DNA from: Curvibacter sp. AEP1-3
GTDB taxonomy: Bacteria; Pseudomonadota; Gammaproteobacteria; Burkholderiales; Burkholderiaceae_C
Direction of reading: 5' to 3'
DNA: 64,000 bases
NCBI RefSeq assembly: GCF_002163715.1
Contig: NZ_CP015698.1
Span: 3,591,845 to 3,655,844 of the forward strand
The notes below the pieces were generated by a model, which was not told where the DNA came from, did no database searches, and saw only the letters and a list, made by a program, of their open reading frames with translations. The stretch's first letter is position 1; the number at the start of each line of letters is the position of its first letter. Of the stretch, positions 27,628 through 40,935 are shown one piece after another. Made by a program: the position numbers and the translations under genes.

Positions 27628-28734
27628 ATGACAATTCAGGCGCACCAAACCGTAAACATTTCTTTGGCCGAACGCAGCTACCTGATTCACATCGGTGGCG
27701 AACTCATTGACAACCCAGAGATCTTCGCTGGCTTGCCCAATGGCAAAACGGCAGTCATTGTGAGTAACACTACTGTGGCCCCGTTGTATGCGGAGAAGCT
27801 AAAAGTTGCTCTCGCTGGAAAGTATTCCAAAGTGCTGGCCATGGAACTCCCTGATGGTGAGTCTTACAAGCATTGGGAAACTTTGAACTTGATTTTCGGT
27901 GTGCTGTTGCAGAACACCTGCGATCGAAAAACTGTCCTGTTTGCTTTGGGGGGAGGGGTCGTCGGGGACATGACCGGATTCGCTGCCGCAAGCTATATGC
28001 GCGGCGTACCCTTTGTTCAGGTGCCGACCACCCTCTTGGCACAAGTGGACTCTTCAGTGGGCGGAAAAACCGGAATAAACCATCCACTTGGTAAAAACAT
28101 GGTGGGTGCCTTCTACCAACCTCAAATGGTGGTGTGTGACCTTGATGTATTGAAAACACTGCCGCCAAGGGAGGTCAGCGCTGGACTGGCGGAAGTTATC
28201 AAATACGGTCCCATCGCCGATATGGAGTTTCTGTCTTGGATTGAGAACCATATGGAGAGCTTGGTGCGACTGGATGCCAAGGCGCTAGCGCACGCAGTAA
28301 AGCGAAGCTGTGAGTTGAAGGCCTGGGTTGTGGGGCAAGATGAGCGTGAGTCCGGCCTGCGTGCCATTTTGAATTTCGGCCACACCTTCGGGCATGCAAT
28401 CGAAGCGGGCTTGGGTTATGGCGAATGGTTGCACGGCGAGGCTGTTGGCTGCGGCATGGTCATGGCTGCCCACCTATCCCAGCGCCTGGGCTTGGTGGAT
28501 ACAGCGTTTGTCGAACGACTCACCCGGATCATTGCATCGGCGGGATTACCAATCCGTGGCCCCAGCTTGGATGCCTCCGATAACGCCGGTCGCTATCTTG
28601 AACTCATGCGCCATGACAAGAAGTCCGAGGCCGGTGAAATCCGGTTCGTCTTGATTGACGGTCCCGGGCGCGCGGTTATGCGTGCAGCGCCTGACACCTT
28701 GGTGCGAGAAGTCATCGATACATGCTGCGCTTGA
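27628..28734 (+). CDS. aroB: 3-Dehydroquinate synthase
   Basis: NAD- and metal-dependent cyclase that makes 3-dehydroquinate from DAHP. The 368 residues fit the family. Visible motifs: [15 protein letters not shown] near residue 108, [20 protein letters not shown] near 132 and the metal-site histidines in [11 protein letters not shown] and WLHGEAV. It works with aroK upstream. The 3' side holds a copy of the dispersed repeat. Confidence 0.96.
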   Translation: MTIQAHQTVNISLAERSYLIHIGGELIDNPEIFAGLPNGKTAVIVSNTTVAPLYAEKLKVALAGKYSKVLAMELPDGESYKHWETLNLIFGVLLQNTCDRKTVLFALGGGVVGDMTGFAAASYMRGVPFVQVPTTLLAQVDSSVGGKTGINHPLGKNMVGAFYQPQMVVCDLDVLKTLPPREVSAGLAEVIKYGPIADMEFLSWIENHMESLVRLDAKALAHAVKRSCELKAWVVGQDERESGLRAILNFGHTFGHAIEAGLGYGEWLHGEAVGCGMVMAAHLSQRLGLVDTAFVERLTRIIASAGLPIRGPSLDASDNAGRYLELMRHDKKSEAGEIRFVLIDGPGRAVMRAAPDTLVREVIDTCCA

Positions 28735-28736
28735 CT

Positions 28737-28785
28737 GCTATCGAAAACATAGCTGCTTGCGCGTATTGAACGGGCGCTAGACGCT
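28737..28785 (+). repeat. Dispersed 49-base repeat, copy between aroB and the dgt-like gene
   Basis: One of the best copies: GCTAT, seven bases, ATAGC, TGCTT, GCGC, eleven bases, GCGCTAG. It starts 2 bases after the aroB stop and fills the gap to the next start, so it would lie in that gene's leader. Confidence 0.88.
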
Positions 28786-28791
28786 GTATTG

Positions 28792-29964
28792 ATGACCAAT
28801 CTCCAACCCTATGCATGCCAGCCTGACCAGAGTAGAGGTCGGCGCTTTCCTGAGGCTGATGCTCCGACACGTACACCCTTTCAGCGCGACAGGGACCGTA
28901 TCGTCCACTCTACGGCCTTCCGTCGACTGGTCTACAAAACGCAAGTCTTCATCAATCATGAGGGCGACCTGTTCAGAACCCGTTTGACTCACTCGTTGGA
29001 GGTTGCACAGCTCGGCCGGTCTATGGCGAGAACCTTGGGCTTGAATGAAGATCTGGTAGAAACCATTGCTTTGGCGCATGACCTGGGCCACACTCCTTTC
29101 GGCCACGCCGGACAAGACGCGCTACATGAATGCATGGTCTCTTACGGTGGCTTTGAGCACAATCTCCAGAGTCTGCGCGTAGTGGATCATCTGGAGGCCC
29201 GTTACCCGGGTTTTGACGGGTTGAATCTCTGTTTTGAGTCCCGCGAAGGCATTTTGAAGCATTGCTCCAAAAACAATGCGATGTCCTTGGAGCTATGGGA
29301 AGCTGACTTCCCCGGGCAAAGTGGCGGGGTCGCCAAGCGATTCTTGCAAGGTGGGCAACCGAGCCTGGAAGCGCAACTGTGTAATTTGGCTGACGAGATT
29401 GCCTACAACTGCCACGATATAGATGACGGAGTCCGGTCGGGACTGCTCAGCATGGACCAGATGTTGGAAGTGCCCTTGTTCCGGAAGTATTCGGACCAAG
29501 CGGCAAGTCAACAGTCGGATTTCGCGCAAGCCAAAAAACAGCGGCGTTGGCTCTACGAGACCATACGACTTATGCTCAGTGATATGGTGTATGACGTGTT
29601 GGCTGCAACCCGCGCTCAACTGGAAGAGGTAATGCCCCAAGACGTGAACGCTGTACGCGTAGCACCGGCGCTAGTGCTGTTCAGTGCCGAAATGCGCGCG
29701 CAAACCCGGGAGCTCAAGCACTTCTTGTTCAAGCACCTCTATCGGCATCAGCAAGTAATGGACACCATGGGGAAGGCCAAGTGCGTTGTGGGGGACTTGT
29801 TTGATGCCTATGTCGCTTCACCCGCAGAAATGCACCAGGATGACGAGGCAATGAAAGACATCTCTCTTCAACGCCAGGTCAGTGACTACATCGCGGGTAT
29901 GACAGACCGATTTGCTTTGCGGGAGCATGAGCGGCTCACTGGGCAGAGGTTGTTCCATGTCTGA
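28792..29964 (+). CDS. dgt: Deoxyguanosinetriphosphate triphosphohydrolase-like protein (HD domain)
   Basis: Predicted dNTP triphosphohydrolase of the type 2 subfamily, 390 residues. The HD-domain metal ligands are visible: H in TRLTHSLEVAQ, the HD pair in ALAHDLGHTPFGHAG, and a later D in YNCHDIDDG. The opening GRRFPE and FQRDRDRIVHSTAFRRL stretch is characteristic. ATG at 28792 is preferred to the TTG directly before it. The gene overlaps the DUF1415 gene by 8 bases. Confidence 0.92.
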   Translation: MTNLQPYACQPDQSRGRRFPEADAPTRTPFQRDRDRIVHSTAFRRLVYKTQVFINHEGDLFRTRLTHSLEVAQLGRSMARTLGLNEDLVETIALAHDLGHTPFGHAGQDALHECMVSYGGFEHNLQSLRVVDHLEARYPGFDGLNLCFESREGILKHCSKNNAMSLELWEADFPGQSGGVAKRFLQGGQPSLEAQLCNLADEIAYNCHDIDDGVRSGLLSMDQMLEVPLFRKYSDQAASQQSDFAQAKKQRRWLYETIRLMLSDMVYDVLAATRAQLEEVMPQDVNAVRVAPALVLFSAEMRAQTRELKHFLFKHLYRHQQVMDTMGKAKCVVGDLFDAYVASPAEMHQDDEAMKDISLQRQVSDYIAGMTDRFALREHERLTGQRLFHV

Positions 29965-30541
29965 ATTGAGTAATCAGCAGCCCAGTGCAGATGACGCAGT
30001 GGTCAAGTCTATGCAACGGTGGTTGGAGCGGGCCGTCATCGGTCTCAACCTGTGTCCTTTCGCCAAAGCCGTGCACGTCAAGAATCAGGTGCGCTATGTG
30101 GTTTGTCGTGCGACCGAGCCAGCTGATGTGCTGGATGTACTTCGCGAAGAGCTTCTGGGACTCGCTCAAGCGGATCCACAGTTGCGCGACACGACGCTGC
30201 TGATCCTTCCGGATGCGTTTGTGGACTTTGTGGACTTCAACGATTTCTTGTATTCCGCTGACAAAGCACTCCGCAAATTGAAGCTCGATGGGGAGCTGCA
30301 AATCGCTAGCTTCCACCCTGAATTCCAGTTTGCAGACGCGGAGCCCGATGACATCGGCAACTTCACCAACCGGGCACCGTACCCGACACTTCATCTCCTG
30401 CGTGAAGCCAGTATCGATAAGGCGGTAGAAGCATTCCCCGCTGCTGAGCAGATTTACGAAAAGAACATTGCCACTCTGCAGCGGCTGGGCCCCGAAGGGT
30501 GGTCAGCATTGCAAGTCGGCCCTGACATTGCGCCCTTGTGA
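29957..30541 (+). CDS. DUF1415 family protein
   Basis: Cytosolic protein of unknown function, 194 residues. It matches the DUF1415 family by the opening WLERAVIGLNLCPFAK and by the central SFHPEFQFA and NRAPYPTLHLLRE stretches. The start at 29957 is supported by AGAGG seven bases upstream. It overlaps the dgt-like gene, hinting at co-expression, but the context does not fix a role. Confidence 0.88.
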   Translation: MSELSNQQPSADDAVVKSMQRWLERAVIGLNLCPFAKAVHVKNQVRYVVCRATEPADVLDVLREELLGLAQADPQLRDTTLLILPDAFVDFVDFNDFLYSADKALRKLKLDGELQIASFHPEFQFADAEPDDIGNFTNRAPYPTLHLLREASIDKAVEAFPAAEQIYEKNIATLQRLGPEGWSALQVGPDIAPL

Positions 30542-30558
30542 TGGGGCGAAAACATTAA

Positions 30559-31473
30559 ATGAAAAAAAACAAAGCACAGCCTGCGCAAGTCGGCGGCACA
30601 CAACCCTCTGGGCAAATCGCGCCTGAAATCCGCCCCGGTCAGTCAGTGGAATTGCTCAAAGAGCTGCATATCCTCACGCGCGACGGAAAGTTGAACCAGG
30701 ACTCCCGCCGCAAGCTCAAGCAGGTTTATCACCTCTATCAGTTCATTGAAAAACTGATGAATGAACTTCCGGTAACAGAAGGCCTCAGCTTCACCTTGGC
30801 AGACCACGGTGCGGGAAAGTCTTATCTCGGGTTCATTCTGTACGACTTGTACTTCAAGAACCTCCCGCACAGTCACTTGTACGGAATTGAAACCCGCGCT
30901 GATCTGGTGGAGAAATCCAAAGCCTTGGCCACCAAGCTTCAGTTTGAACGCATGAGCTTTCTGAATGTGAGTGTGGCGGAGTCCACCAGCTTGCAAGAGC
31001 TTCCTCCTAGCTTCGATGTCGTCACCGCTTTACATGCTTGCGATATCGCGACGGACGATGCCATTGCGTTCGGACTGGAGAAAAAGGTGAGGGCGTTCGT
31101 GCTCGTGCCCTGCTGCCAGGCAGAGCTTGCCCGTCACTTGAATCAGAACAAGGCCATGAACTTGACGCGCACACCGCTGGCCGAGCTCTGGCGCCATCCT
31201 CTGCACACCCGTGAGATGGGTAGCCAGCTCACCAATGTGCTGCGATGCCTGTATCTGGAGGCTCACGGCTACCAAGTGACCGTGACTGAACTGGTGGGCT
31301 GGGAGCACAGCATGAAAAATGAGTTGATTCTGGCTCGCTACACGGGGCAGAAAAAACGTGCCGCTGCGGAGCGTTTGCGCGCGATTTTGGGCGAATTCGG
31401 GCTCACATCCCTGCTTGACACGCGGTTTACATTGCCGGTTGACAATACGGCTGACAACGTAGCGGTGGTCTAA
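30559..31473 (+). CDS. Class I SAM-dependent methyltransferase (METTL25/Methyltransf_32-like)
   Basis: Predicted methyltransferase of 304 residues. A Rossmann-type SAM site is visible as ADHGAGKSYL near residue 86, followed by the acidic YGIETR and the ALHACDIATDDAI and VLVPCCQ motifs found in the Methyltransf_32 family. The substrate is unknown; relatives are thought to act on RNA or protein. It lies 17 bases after the DUF1415 gene. Confidence 0.8.
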   Translation: MKKNKAQPAQVGGTQPSGQIAPEIRPGQSVELLKELHILTRDGKLNQDSRRKLKQVYHLYQFIEKLMNELPVTEGLSFTLADHGAGKSYLGFILYDLYFKNLPHSHLYGIETRADLVEKSKALATKLQFERMSFLNVSVAESTSLQELPPSFDVVTALHACDIATDDAIAFGLEKKVRAFVLVPCCQAELARHLNQNKAMNLTRTPLAELWRHPLHTREMGSQLTNVLRCLYLEAHGYQVTVTELVGWEHSMKNELILARYTGQKKRAAAERLRAILGEFGLTSLLDTRFTLPVDNTADNVAVV

Positions 31474-31519
31474 AGCGTTAGCTGGGCTGAAGTGAACCGT
31501 TCCAGAACCGGAGAGAAAT

Positions 31520-31987
31520 ATGCAAAAGATCATGAAATGGGCAAGCATTGCCTTGGTAGTAGCCACTTTGGGTGCATGCGCGAGCAGCAGCCCGGATGTC
31601 ATCCAGCGCGGTGATGCGCAGCGTATGGCCCAGGTACAAGACGGGGTCATCCTGTCCGTGCGCAATGTGGTGGTGGACGGCAGCCAGTCCGGCGTAGGCG
31701 CCGCTGTAGGCGGAGTAGTGGGTGCCATCGGTGGCTACGGCGGCAGTGGTGTGCAACGCGAGGCGCAAGTCCTGGGTGTATTGGCTGGCGTGGCAGGCGC
31801 TGCTGCAGGTAACGCGCTGGAGCGCTTGTCTACCAAAGAAGAAGCGGTTGAAATTCTCGTTCAACTCAAAGGTGGCGATCGCCGTGCCATCGTTCAAGCC
31901 AAGGGTGGAGAGCAATTGGCAGCGGGTGATGCCGTGATTATTGTCACCACCGGTGGCAAAGTCCGAGTGACCAAAGCGCCCAAATAA
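31520..31987 (+). CDS. Glycine-zipper outer-membrane lipoprotein (SlyB/Pcp-like)
   Basis: Small lipoprotein, 155 residues, with a lipobox (LGAC, cysteine near residue 20). A central glycine-zipper 2TM segment (GVGAAVGGVVGAIGG, then a second glycine/alanine-rich helix) is followed by a C-terminal beta domain ending in VVIIVTTGGKVRVTKAP. This layout matches SlyB and the 17-kDa antigen family, which support outer-membrane integrity. A hairpin follows the stop. Confidence 0.85.
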   Translation: MQKIMKWASIALVVATLGACASSSPDVIQRGDAQRMAQVQDGVILSVRNVVVDGSQSGVGAAVGGVVGAIGGYGGSGVQREAQVLGVLAGVAGAAAGNALERLSTKEEAVEILVQLKGGDRRAIVQAKGGEQLAAGDAVIIVTTGGKVRVTKAPK

Positions 31988-32001
31988 TTGATATGAATCA
32001 A

Positions 32002-32018
32002 AGCCCGGTTTTCGGGCT
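32002..32018 (+). terminator. Possible terminator after the SlyB-like gene
   Basis: AGCCCG pairs with CGGGCT around a five-base loop, 15 bases after the stop. The following T-run is short (GATTTG), so termination may be partial. Confidence 0.5.
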
Positions 32019-32040
32019 GATTTGACAATCGGGGTTCATG

Positions 32041-32058
32041 TGGGCGCATAGGCGCCCA
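32041..32058 (+). promoter_or_regulatory. Perfect 7-bp hairpin ahead of the MBL-fold gene
   Basis: TGGGCGC and GCGCCCA pair around an ATAG loop, 8 bases upstream of the AAGGG ribosome-binding site. It would form in the leader RNA close to the start codon. Confidence 0.5.
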
Positions 32059-32078
32059 CTTTGCATAAGGGCCCCGCC

Positions 32079-32855
32079 ATGGCTGTTGAACTCTACAAAG
32101 ACGCCCATCACTGCTGTGTGATGTTCACGGATCTCGTGTCCGACGAAACCGAAGCGGTGCAGGCCAATCAGTTTCTCATCGTCGACCATGGAGAAGGTGT
32201 GATCCTTGATCCGGGTGGCAATATGACCTACAACGAGCTGAATCTGACGATGCGCAAGTACATCGCGCCTCAGCACCTCGACTACATCATCGCCTCCCAC
32301 GCCGACCCGGACATCATTGCCTCCCTGGACCGCTGGATGACATCCACCCAGGCCAAGTTGTTGATTTCACAGCTTTGGGCTCGTTTCGCCCCTCACTTCT
32401 GCAAAATCGGCAAGACGGAAGACCGCATCATTCCCATTCCCGATGAAGGGGGCAAACTCCGCTTCGGCAAAACCGAGCTGTGGCTGTTACCCGCGCACTT
32501 TCTGCATGCCGAGGGTAATTTCCAGTTCTATGACCCCGTGAGCAAGATCCTTTTTTCCGGCGACCTGGGTGTTTCCATGCTCAGTGGTCAGGACGCGCGC
32601 AAACCCATCACCAACTTGATGCCTATGCCTCATGGCATGGAGGCGTTTCACCGCCGCTACATGGTCAGCAACAAAATCCTCAAGCTTTGGGTACGCATGG
32701 TTCGTGGGCTGGAGATTTCAATGATCGTTCCGCAGCATGGCGCGCCCTTGCAAGGGGCTGCCATTGCCCAGTTGCTGGATTGGTTGGATAACCTGTCATG
32801 CGGTATTGATCTCATGGGCACGCCCCAATACCAATTGCCGGTGACGAGCTTGTAA
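32079..32855 (+). CDS. MBL-fold protein with oxygen-binding diiron (ODP)-type domain
   Basis: Metallo-beta-lactamase fold protein, 258 residues, resembling the diiron domain of flavodiiron proteins but lacking the flavodoxin part. Metal ligands are visible as H-A-D-P-D (SHADPDIIAS), the histidine in LPAHFLHAEGNF, the aspartate in FSGDLG and the late histidine in VPQHGAPL. The family is linked to oxygen or nitric oxide sensing or reduction. Start 32079 follows AAGGG; the TTG at 32061 lies before the ribosome-binding site. A stand-alone role as sensor is inferred. Confidence 0.82.
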   Translation: MAVELYKDAHHCCVMFTDLVSDETEAVQANQFLIVDHGEGVILDPGGNMTYNELNLTMRKYIAPQHLDYIIASHADPDIIASLDRWMTSTQAKLLISQLWARFAPHFCKIGKTEDRIIPIPDEGGKLRFGKTELWLLPAHFLHAEGNFQFYDPVSKILFSGDLGVSMLSGQDARKPITNLMPMPHGMEAFHRRYMVSNKILKLWVRMVRGLEISMIVPQHGAPLQGAAIAQLLDWLDNLSCGIDLMGTPQYQLPVTSL

Positions 32856-32891
32856 GCGGGTTGAGGCTGTGATCCGCTACCATCGCGGCCC

Positions 32892-33587
32892 ATGGCACGA
32901 CTTCCCCGCTTGGCAATTGCCGGACATCTGCACCACGTTTTGCAGCGCGGTGCGCATGGCCAGTCCATCTGCTCGGCCACGGAGGATTACGAAGAGCTGC
33001 TGAATGCGATACACCTCGCGGCCCGAAAACATCAGGTCGCTGTGCATGGTTATGTGCTGCTGCAGGATCACTTCCATTTGTTATTGACGCCTGCTAATGA
33101 GCAGGGCTTGGCGCTCATGATGCAGTCCTTGGGGCGTACTTATGTGCGCTACTTCAACCGCAAATACGCCCGCAAAGGTACCTTGTGGGAGGGGCGCTTC
33201 AAATCTGCGGTTTTGCAGCCACGCCACGCCTTAGCGGCACTGACATTTATGGACCTCCATCCGCAGCGCGCCGGTATCGGATTGCCGCCTTCAGACTATC
33301 CGTGGACCAGTTACTCGCATTACAGCGGCGCCATCATGGACAAGCGTATCGTGACCCACCCCGCCTATTGGGCATTGGGCAATACGCCTTTCGCGCGCGA
33401 GGCGGCCTACCAAGCGGCGGCCCGGGAGGGCCTCAATTCAGTGCAACTCCATCAAATTACTGACTCGGTGACCCGTGGATGGGCGTTGGCGGACGATGAT
33501 TTCGTTGCAGAGTTGCAAAAAAATACCTCGCGACGCCTGGTTCGCAGAACGCCAGGACGGCCCCGCAAGGTAACTGCTCCAGACTGA
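32892..33587 (+). CDS. REP-associated tyrosine transposase (RAYT, Y1/HUH family)
   Basis: Single-strand DNA transposase of 231 residues. The HUH metal motif is H60-F61-H62 (LQDHFHLLL), the nucleophile is probably Y84 (GRTYVRYFNRKY), and the GTLWEGRFKS block is the RAYT signature. The N-terminal HHVLQRG is also typical. A basic C-terminus (TPGRPRK) may bind DNA. RAYTs are domesticated enzymes that act on short palindromic genomic repeats rather than moving themselves. A copy of the 49-base repeat starts 5 bases after its stop codon. Confidence 0.9.
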   Translation: MARLPRLAIAGHLHHVLQRGAHGQSICSATEDYEELLNAIHLAARKHQVAVHGYVLLQDHFHLLLTPANEQGLALMMQSLGRTYVRYFNRKYARKGTLWEGRFKSAVLQPRHALAALTFMDLHPQRAGIGLPPSDYPWTSYSHYSGAIMDKRIVTHPAYWALGNTPFAREAAYQAAAREGLNSVQLHQITDSVTRGWALADDDFVAELQKNTSRRLVRRTPGRPRKVTAPD

Positions 33588-33592
33588 ATATC

Positions 33593-33638
33593 GCCCCTAG
33601 CGCTTACTGGATAAGCGCAGACAGCTATTCATTTGATG
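33593..33638 (-). repeat. Dispersed 49-base repeat, copy next to the RAYT gene
   Basis: Minus-strand copy whose second stem is the best in the window: GCGCTTA and TAAGCGC pair perfectly around five bases. The first stem is degraded (CACAT instead of GCTAT). It begins 5 bases after the transposase stop. Confidence 0.82.
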
Positions 33639-33643
33639 TGTCC

Positions 33644-33682
33644 CTATTTGATTTTTTTGAATCTGATGAGAGATTCAAATAG
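33644..33682. repeat. Nested inverted repeats upstream of gltB
   Basis: TTTGAATCT (33656-33664) and AGATTCAAA (33671-33679) form a perfect 9-bp inverted repeat around six bases. An outer CTATTTGA (33644) also pairs with TCAAATAG (33675). The inner repeat ends 26 bases before the sigma-54 -24 box and could be an activator site or a remnant of a mobile repeat. Confidence 0.6.
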
Positions 33683-33705
33683 TGTCTGACCCCATTTAAA
33701 TTTCT

Positions 33706-33720
33706 TGGCACTTTTGTTGC
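33706..33720 (+). promoter_or_regulatory. Sigma-54 (-24/-12) promoter of gltBD
   Basis: TGGCAC, five bases, TTGC, with exactly ten bases between the invariant GG (33707-33708) and GC (33719-33720). This fits the RpoN consensus well. Transcription would start near 33732, about 33 bases before the gltB ATG. It suggests nitrogen control of glutamate synthase through an enhancer-binding protein such as NtrC; no clear NtrC site was seen. Confidence 0.72.
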
Positions 33721-33764
33721 GTTGCAGTATTCTTCAAGTCCACTGTAATTTTCAGGAGTGCGCC

Positions 33765-38537
<4,773 letters not shown>

Positions 38538-38571
38538 GGCGAGCCTGATCTAACGCACAAGGACGTACATC

Positions 38572-40038
38572 ATGGGAAAAGTCACTGGCTTCATGGAGTT
38601 TGAGCGCATCGAAGAGGGCTACAAGCCCGTTACTGAGCGCCTGAAGAACTACAAAGAGTTCGTTATCGGTCTGGACGATGCACAGGCTAACAAGCAAGCT
38701 GCGCGCTGCATGGACTGCGGTACGCCGTTCTGCAATAACGGCTGCCCGGTCAACAACATCATTCCGGACTTCAACGACCTCGTCTTCCGCAAGGACTGGA
38801 AGGCCGCAATCGACACGCTGCACAGCACCAACAACTTCCCCGAGTTCACCGGCCGTATCTGCCCCGCACCTTGCGAAGCAGCCTGCACCTTGAACGTCAA
38901 CGAAGAAGCGGTGGGCATCAAGTCGATCGAGCACGCCATCATTGATCGTGCCTGGCATGAAGGTTGGGTCAAGCCCCAGCCCTCTACCGTCAAGACCGGC
39001 AAAAAGGTGGCCGTGGTGGGCTCCGGCCCAGCGGGTATGGCTGCTGCCCAGCAGTTGGCCCGCGTCGGCCACGACGTCACATTATTCGAGAAGAACGACC
39101 GCATCGGCGGCCTGCTGCGCTACGGCATTCCTGACTTCAAGATGGAAAAGTCCCACATCGACCGCCGCGCTGAGCAGTTGATCGCCGAAGGCGTGACCAT
39201 CCGCACCGGCGTGTTGGTGGGTGAAATGCCCAAGGGCTCCAAAGTCACCAACTGGGCCAAGGAAACTGTTTCCCCCGAGCAGCTCAAAAAGGACTTTGAC
39301 GCCGTGCTGCTGACCGGCGGATCCGAGCAGTCCCGCGACTTGCCAGTTCCCGGCCGCGATCTGGACGGTATCCATTTCGCCATGGAGTTCCTGCCCCAGC
39401 AAAACAAGGTCAATGCCGGCGACAAGCTCAAAAACCAACTGCGCGCTGACGGAAAACACGTCATCGTCATCGGCGGTGGCGACACCGGCTCTGACTGCGT
39501 GGGCACCTCCAACCGCCACGGTGCGGTCAGCGTGACCCAGTTCGAGGTGATGCCCCAGCCTCCGGCTGAAGAGAACCGTCCGCTCACCTGGCCTTACTGG
39601 CCTCTGAAGCTGCGCACCAGCTCCAGCCATGAAGAAGGTTGCGAGCGCGTGTTCTCCATCTCCACCAAAGAGTTCATCGGCGAAAAAGGCAAAGTCACGG
39701 GTCTCAAGACCGTGCAAGTCGAGTTCAAGGATGGCAAGTTGGTGGACGTACCCGGCACTGAAAAGGTGCTCAAGGCCGACCTCGTACTGCTGGCCATGGG
39801 CTTTGTGAACCCGGTCGCAACAGTGCTGGAGTCCTTTGGCATTGAAAAAGACGCTCGCGGCAACGCTAAAGCCACGACCGACATCGCTGGCGGCTACGCT
39901 ACCAATGTGCCCAAGGTTTTTGCGGCTGGCGATATCCGCCGCGGTCAATCCCTGGTGGTGTGGGCCATCCGCGAAGGCCGCCAAGCCGCACGTGCGGTGG
40001 ACGAGTTCTTGATGGGCTTTACCGAACTGCCACGCTGA
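38572..40038 (+). CDS. gltD: Glutamate synthase (NADPH) small subunit
   Basis: Flavin-dependent subunit that feeds NADPH electrons to GltB. The 488 residues contain N-terminal iron-sulfur cysteines (CMDCGTPFC and CPAPCEAAC), the FAD site [16 protein letters not shown] near residue 148 and the NADPH site [11 protein letters not shown] near 300. The C-terminal [16 protein letters not shown] is characteristic. It lies 34 bases after gltB under the same promoter and ends in a pair of hairpins. Confidence 0.97.
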   Translation: MGKVTGFMEFERIEEGYKPVTERLKNYKEFVIGLDDAQANKQAARCMDCGTPFCNNGCPVNNIIPDFNDLVFRKDWKAAIDTLHSTNNFPEFTGRICPAPCEAACTLNVNEEAVGIKSIEHAIIDRAWHEGWVKPQPSTVKTGKKVAVVGSGPAGMAAAQQLARVGHDVTLFEKNDRIGGLLRYGIPDFKMEKSHIDRRAEQLIAEGVTIRTGVLVGEMPKGSKVTNWAKETVSPEQLKKDFDAVLLTGGSEQSRDLPVPGRDLDGIHFAMEFLPQQNKVNAGDKLKNQLRADGKHVIVIGGGDTGSDCVGTSNRHGAVSVTQFEVMPQPPAEENRPLTWPYWPLKLRTSSSHEEGCERVFSISTKEFIGEKGKVTGLKTVQVEFKDGKLVDVPGTEKVLKADLVLLAMGFVNPVATVLESFGIEKDARGNAKATTDIAGGYATNVPKVFAAGDIRRGQSLVVWAIREGRQAARAVDEFLMGFTELPR

Positions 40039-40058
40039 TAAGGGTTTTCCCCCTTATC
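40037..40058 (+). terminator. First hairpin after gltD
   Basis: GATAAGGG at 40037 pairs with CCCTTATC at 40051 around a TTTTCC loop. It overlaps the gltD stop codon. Only a weak T-rich region follows. Confidence 0.55.
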
Positions 40059-40063
40059 ATTCC

Positions 40064-40095
40064 AAGGCCGGGCACATCCCGGCCTTGTTGCTTTT
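40064..40095 (+). terminator. Second hairpin, directly before mlaF
   Basis: AAGGCCGGG at 40064 and CCCGGCCTT at 40078 form a perfect 9-bp stem with a CACAT loop, followed by GTTGCTTTT and then the mlaF ATG. It is probably the gltBD terminator, but it occupies the place where an mlaF ribosome-binding site should be. Confidence 0.65.
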
Positions 40096-40935
40096 ATGGC
40101 CACCACTCCTTCCTCTGCTCTGGTTGAACTGAAAAACGTTTCCTTTGGATACGGGGAGCGGCGCATTCTCGATGGCGTGTCCCTGACAGTGCCGCGCGGC
40201 AAGGTGACGGCCCTCATGGGCGCGTCTGGTGGTGGCAAAACGACGGTGCTTCGTCTCATCGGAGGGCAAATCCGGGTGCAAAGCGGGCAGGTGCTGCTCC
40301 ACGGCCCCGACGCGGGTGATGTGCCACAGGACATTTCTAGTCTGGGCTCTGAGGCCTTGTATGCTGCCCGCCGTCGTATGGGCATGTTGTTCCAGTTCGG
40401 TGCCTTGTTCACGGATTTGAGTGTGTTTGACAACGTGGCCTTTCCCTTGCGGGAGCACACCGGTCTATCGGAAGCACTGGTTCGCGACATCGTCCTGATG
40501 AAGCTCAACGCGGTGGGCTTGCGAGGCGCGCGAGATTTGATGCCTTCTGAAATCTCCGGTGGCATGGCGCGTCGCGTCGCACTGGCGCGTGCCATTGCCT
40601 TGGACCCCGAGTTAGTGATGTACGACGAACCGTTCGCCGGCCTGGATCCGATTTCCCTGGGTACTGCTGCGCGGCTCATCCGCCAACTGAACGATGCCAT
40701 GGGGCTGACCAGCATCATCGTGTCGCACGATCTGGAGGAAACTTTCCACATCGCCGATCAGGTCATTGTGTTGGCCAACGGCAAGATTGCTGCCCAAGGC
40801 ACACCGCAAGAGGTGCGTGCCAGTACGGATCCGTTGGTGCACCAGTTTGTGAATGCTTTGCCTGAAGGACCTGTACGCTTCCATTACCCCGCAGTGCCGG
40901 TAGAGGCCGACTTCTCAACAGAGGTAGCGCGATGA
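40096..40935 (+). CDS. mlaF: Phospholipid transport ABC ATPase MlaF
   Basis: ATP-binding subunit of the MlaFEDB complex that moves phospholipids between the inner and outer membranes. Walker A GASGGGKTT (42-50), signature EISGGMARR, and Walker B LVMYDEPFAG are all present in 279 residues. No ribosome-binding site is visible because the ATG comes directly after a strong hairpin and a T-run. It overlaps mlaE by 4 bases and opens an mlaFEDACB cluster. Confidence 0.95.
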   Translation: MATTPSSALVELKNVSFGYGERRILDGVSLTVPRGKVTALMGASGGGKTTVLRLIGGQIRVQSGQVLLHGPDAGDVPQDISSLGSEALYAARRRMGMLFQFGALFTDLSVFDNVAFPLREHTGLSEALVRDIVLMKLNAVGLRGARDLMPSEISGGMARRVALARAIALDPELVMYDEPFAGLDPISLGTAARLIRQLNDAMGLTSIIVSHDLEETFHIADQVIVLANGKIAAQGTPQEVRASTDPLVHQFVNALPEGPVRFHYPAVPVEADFSTEVAR

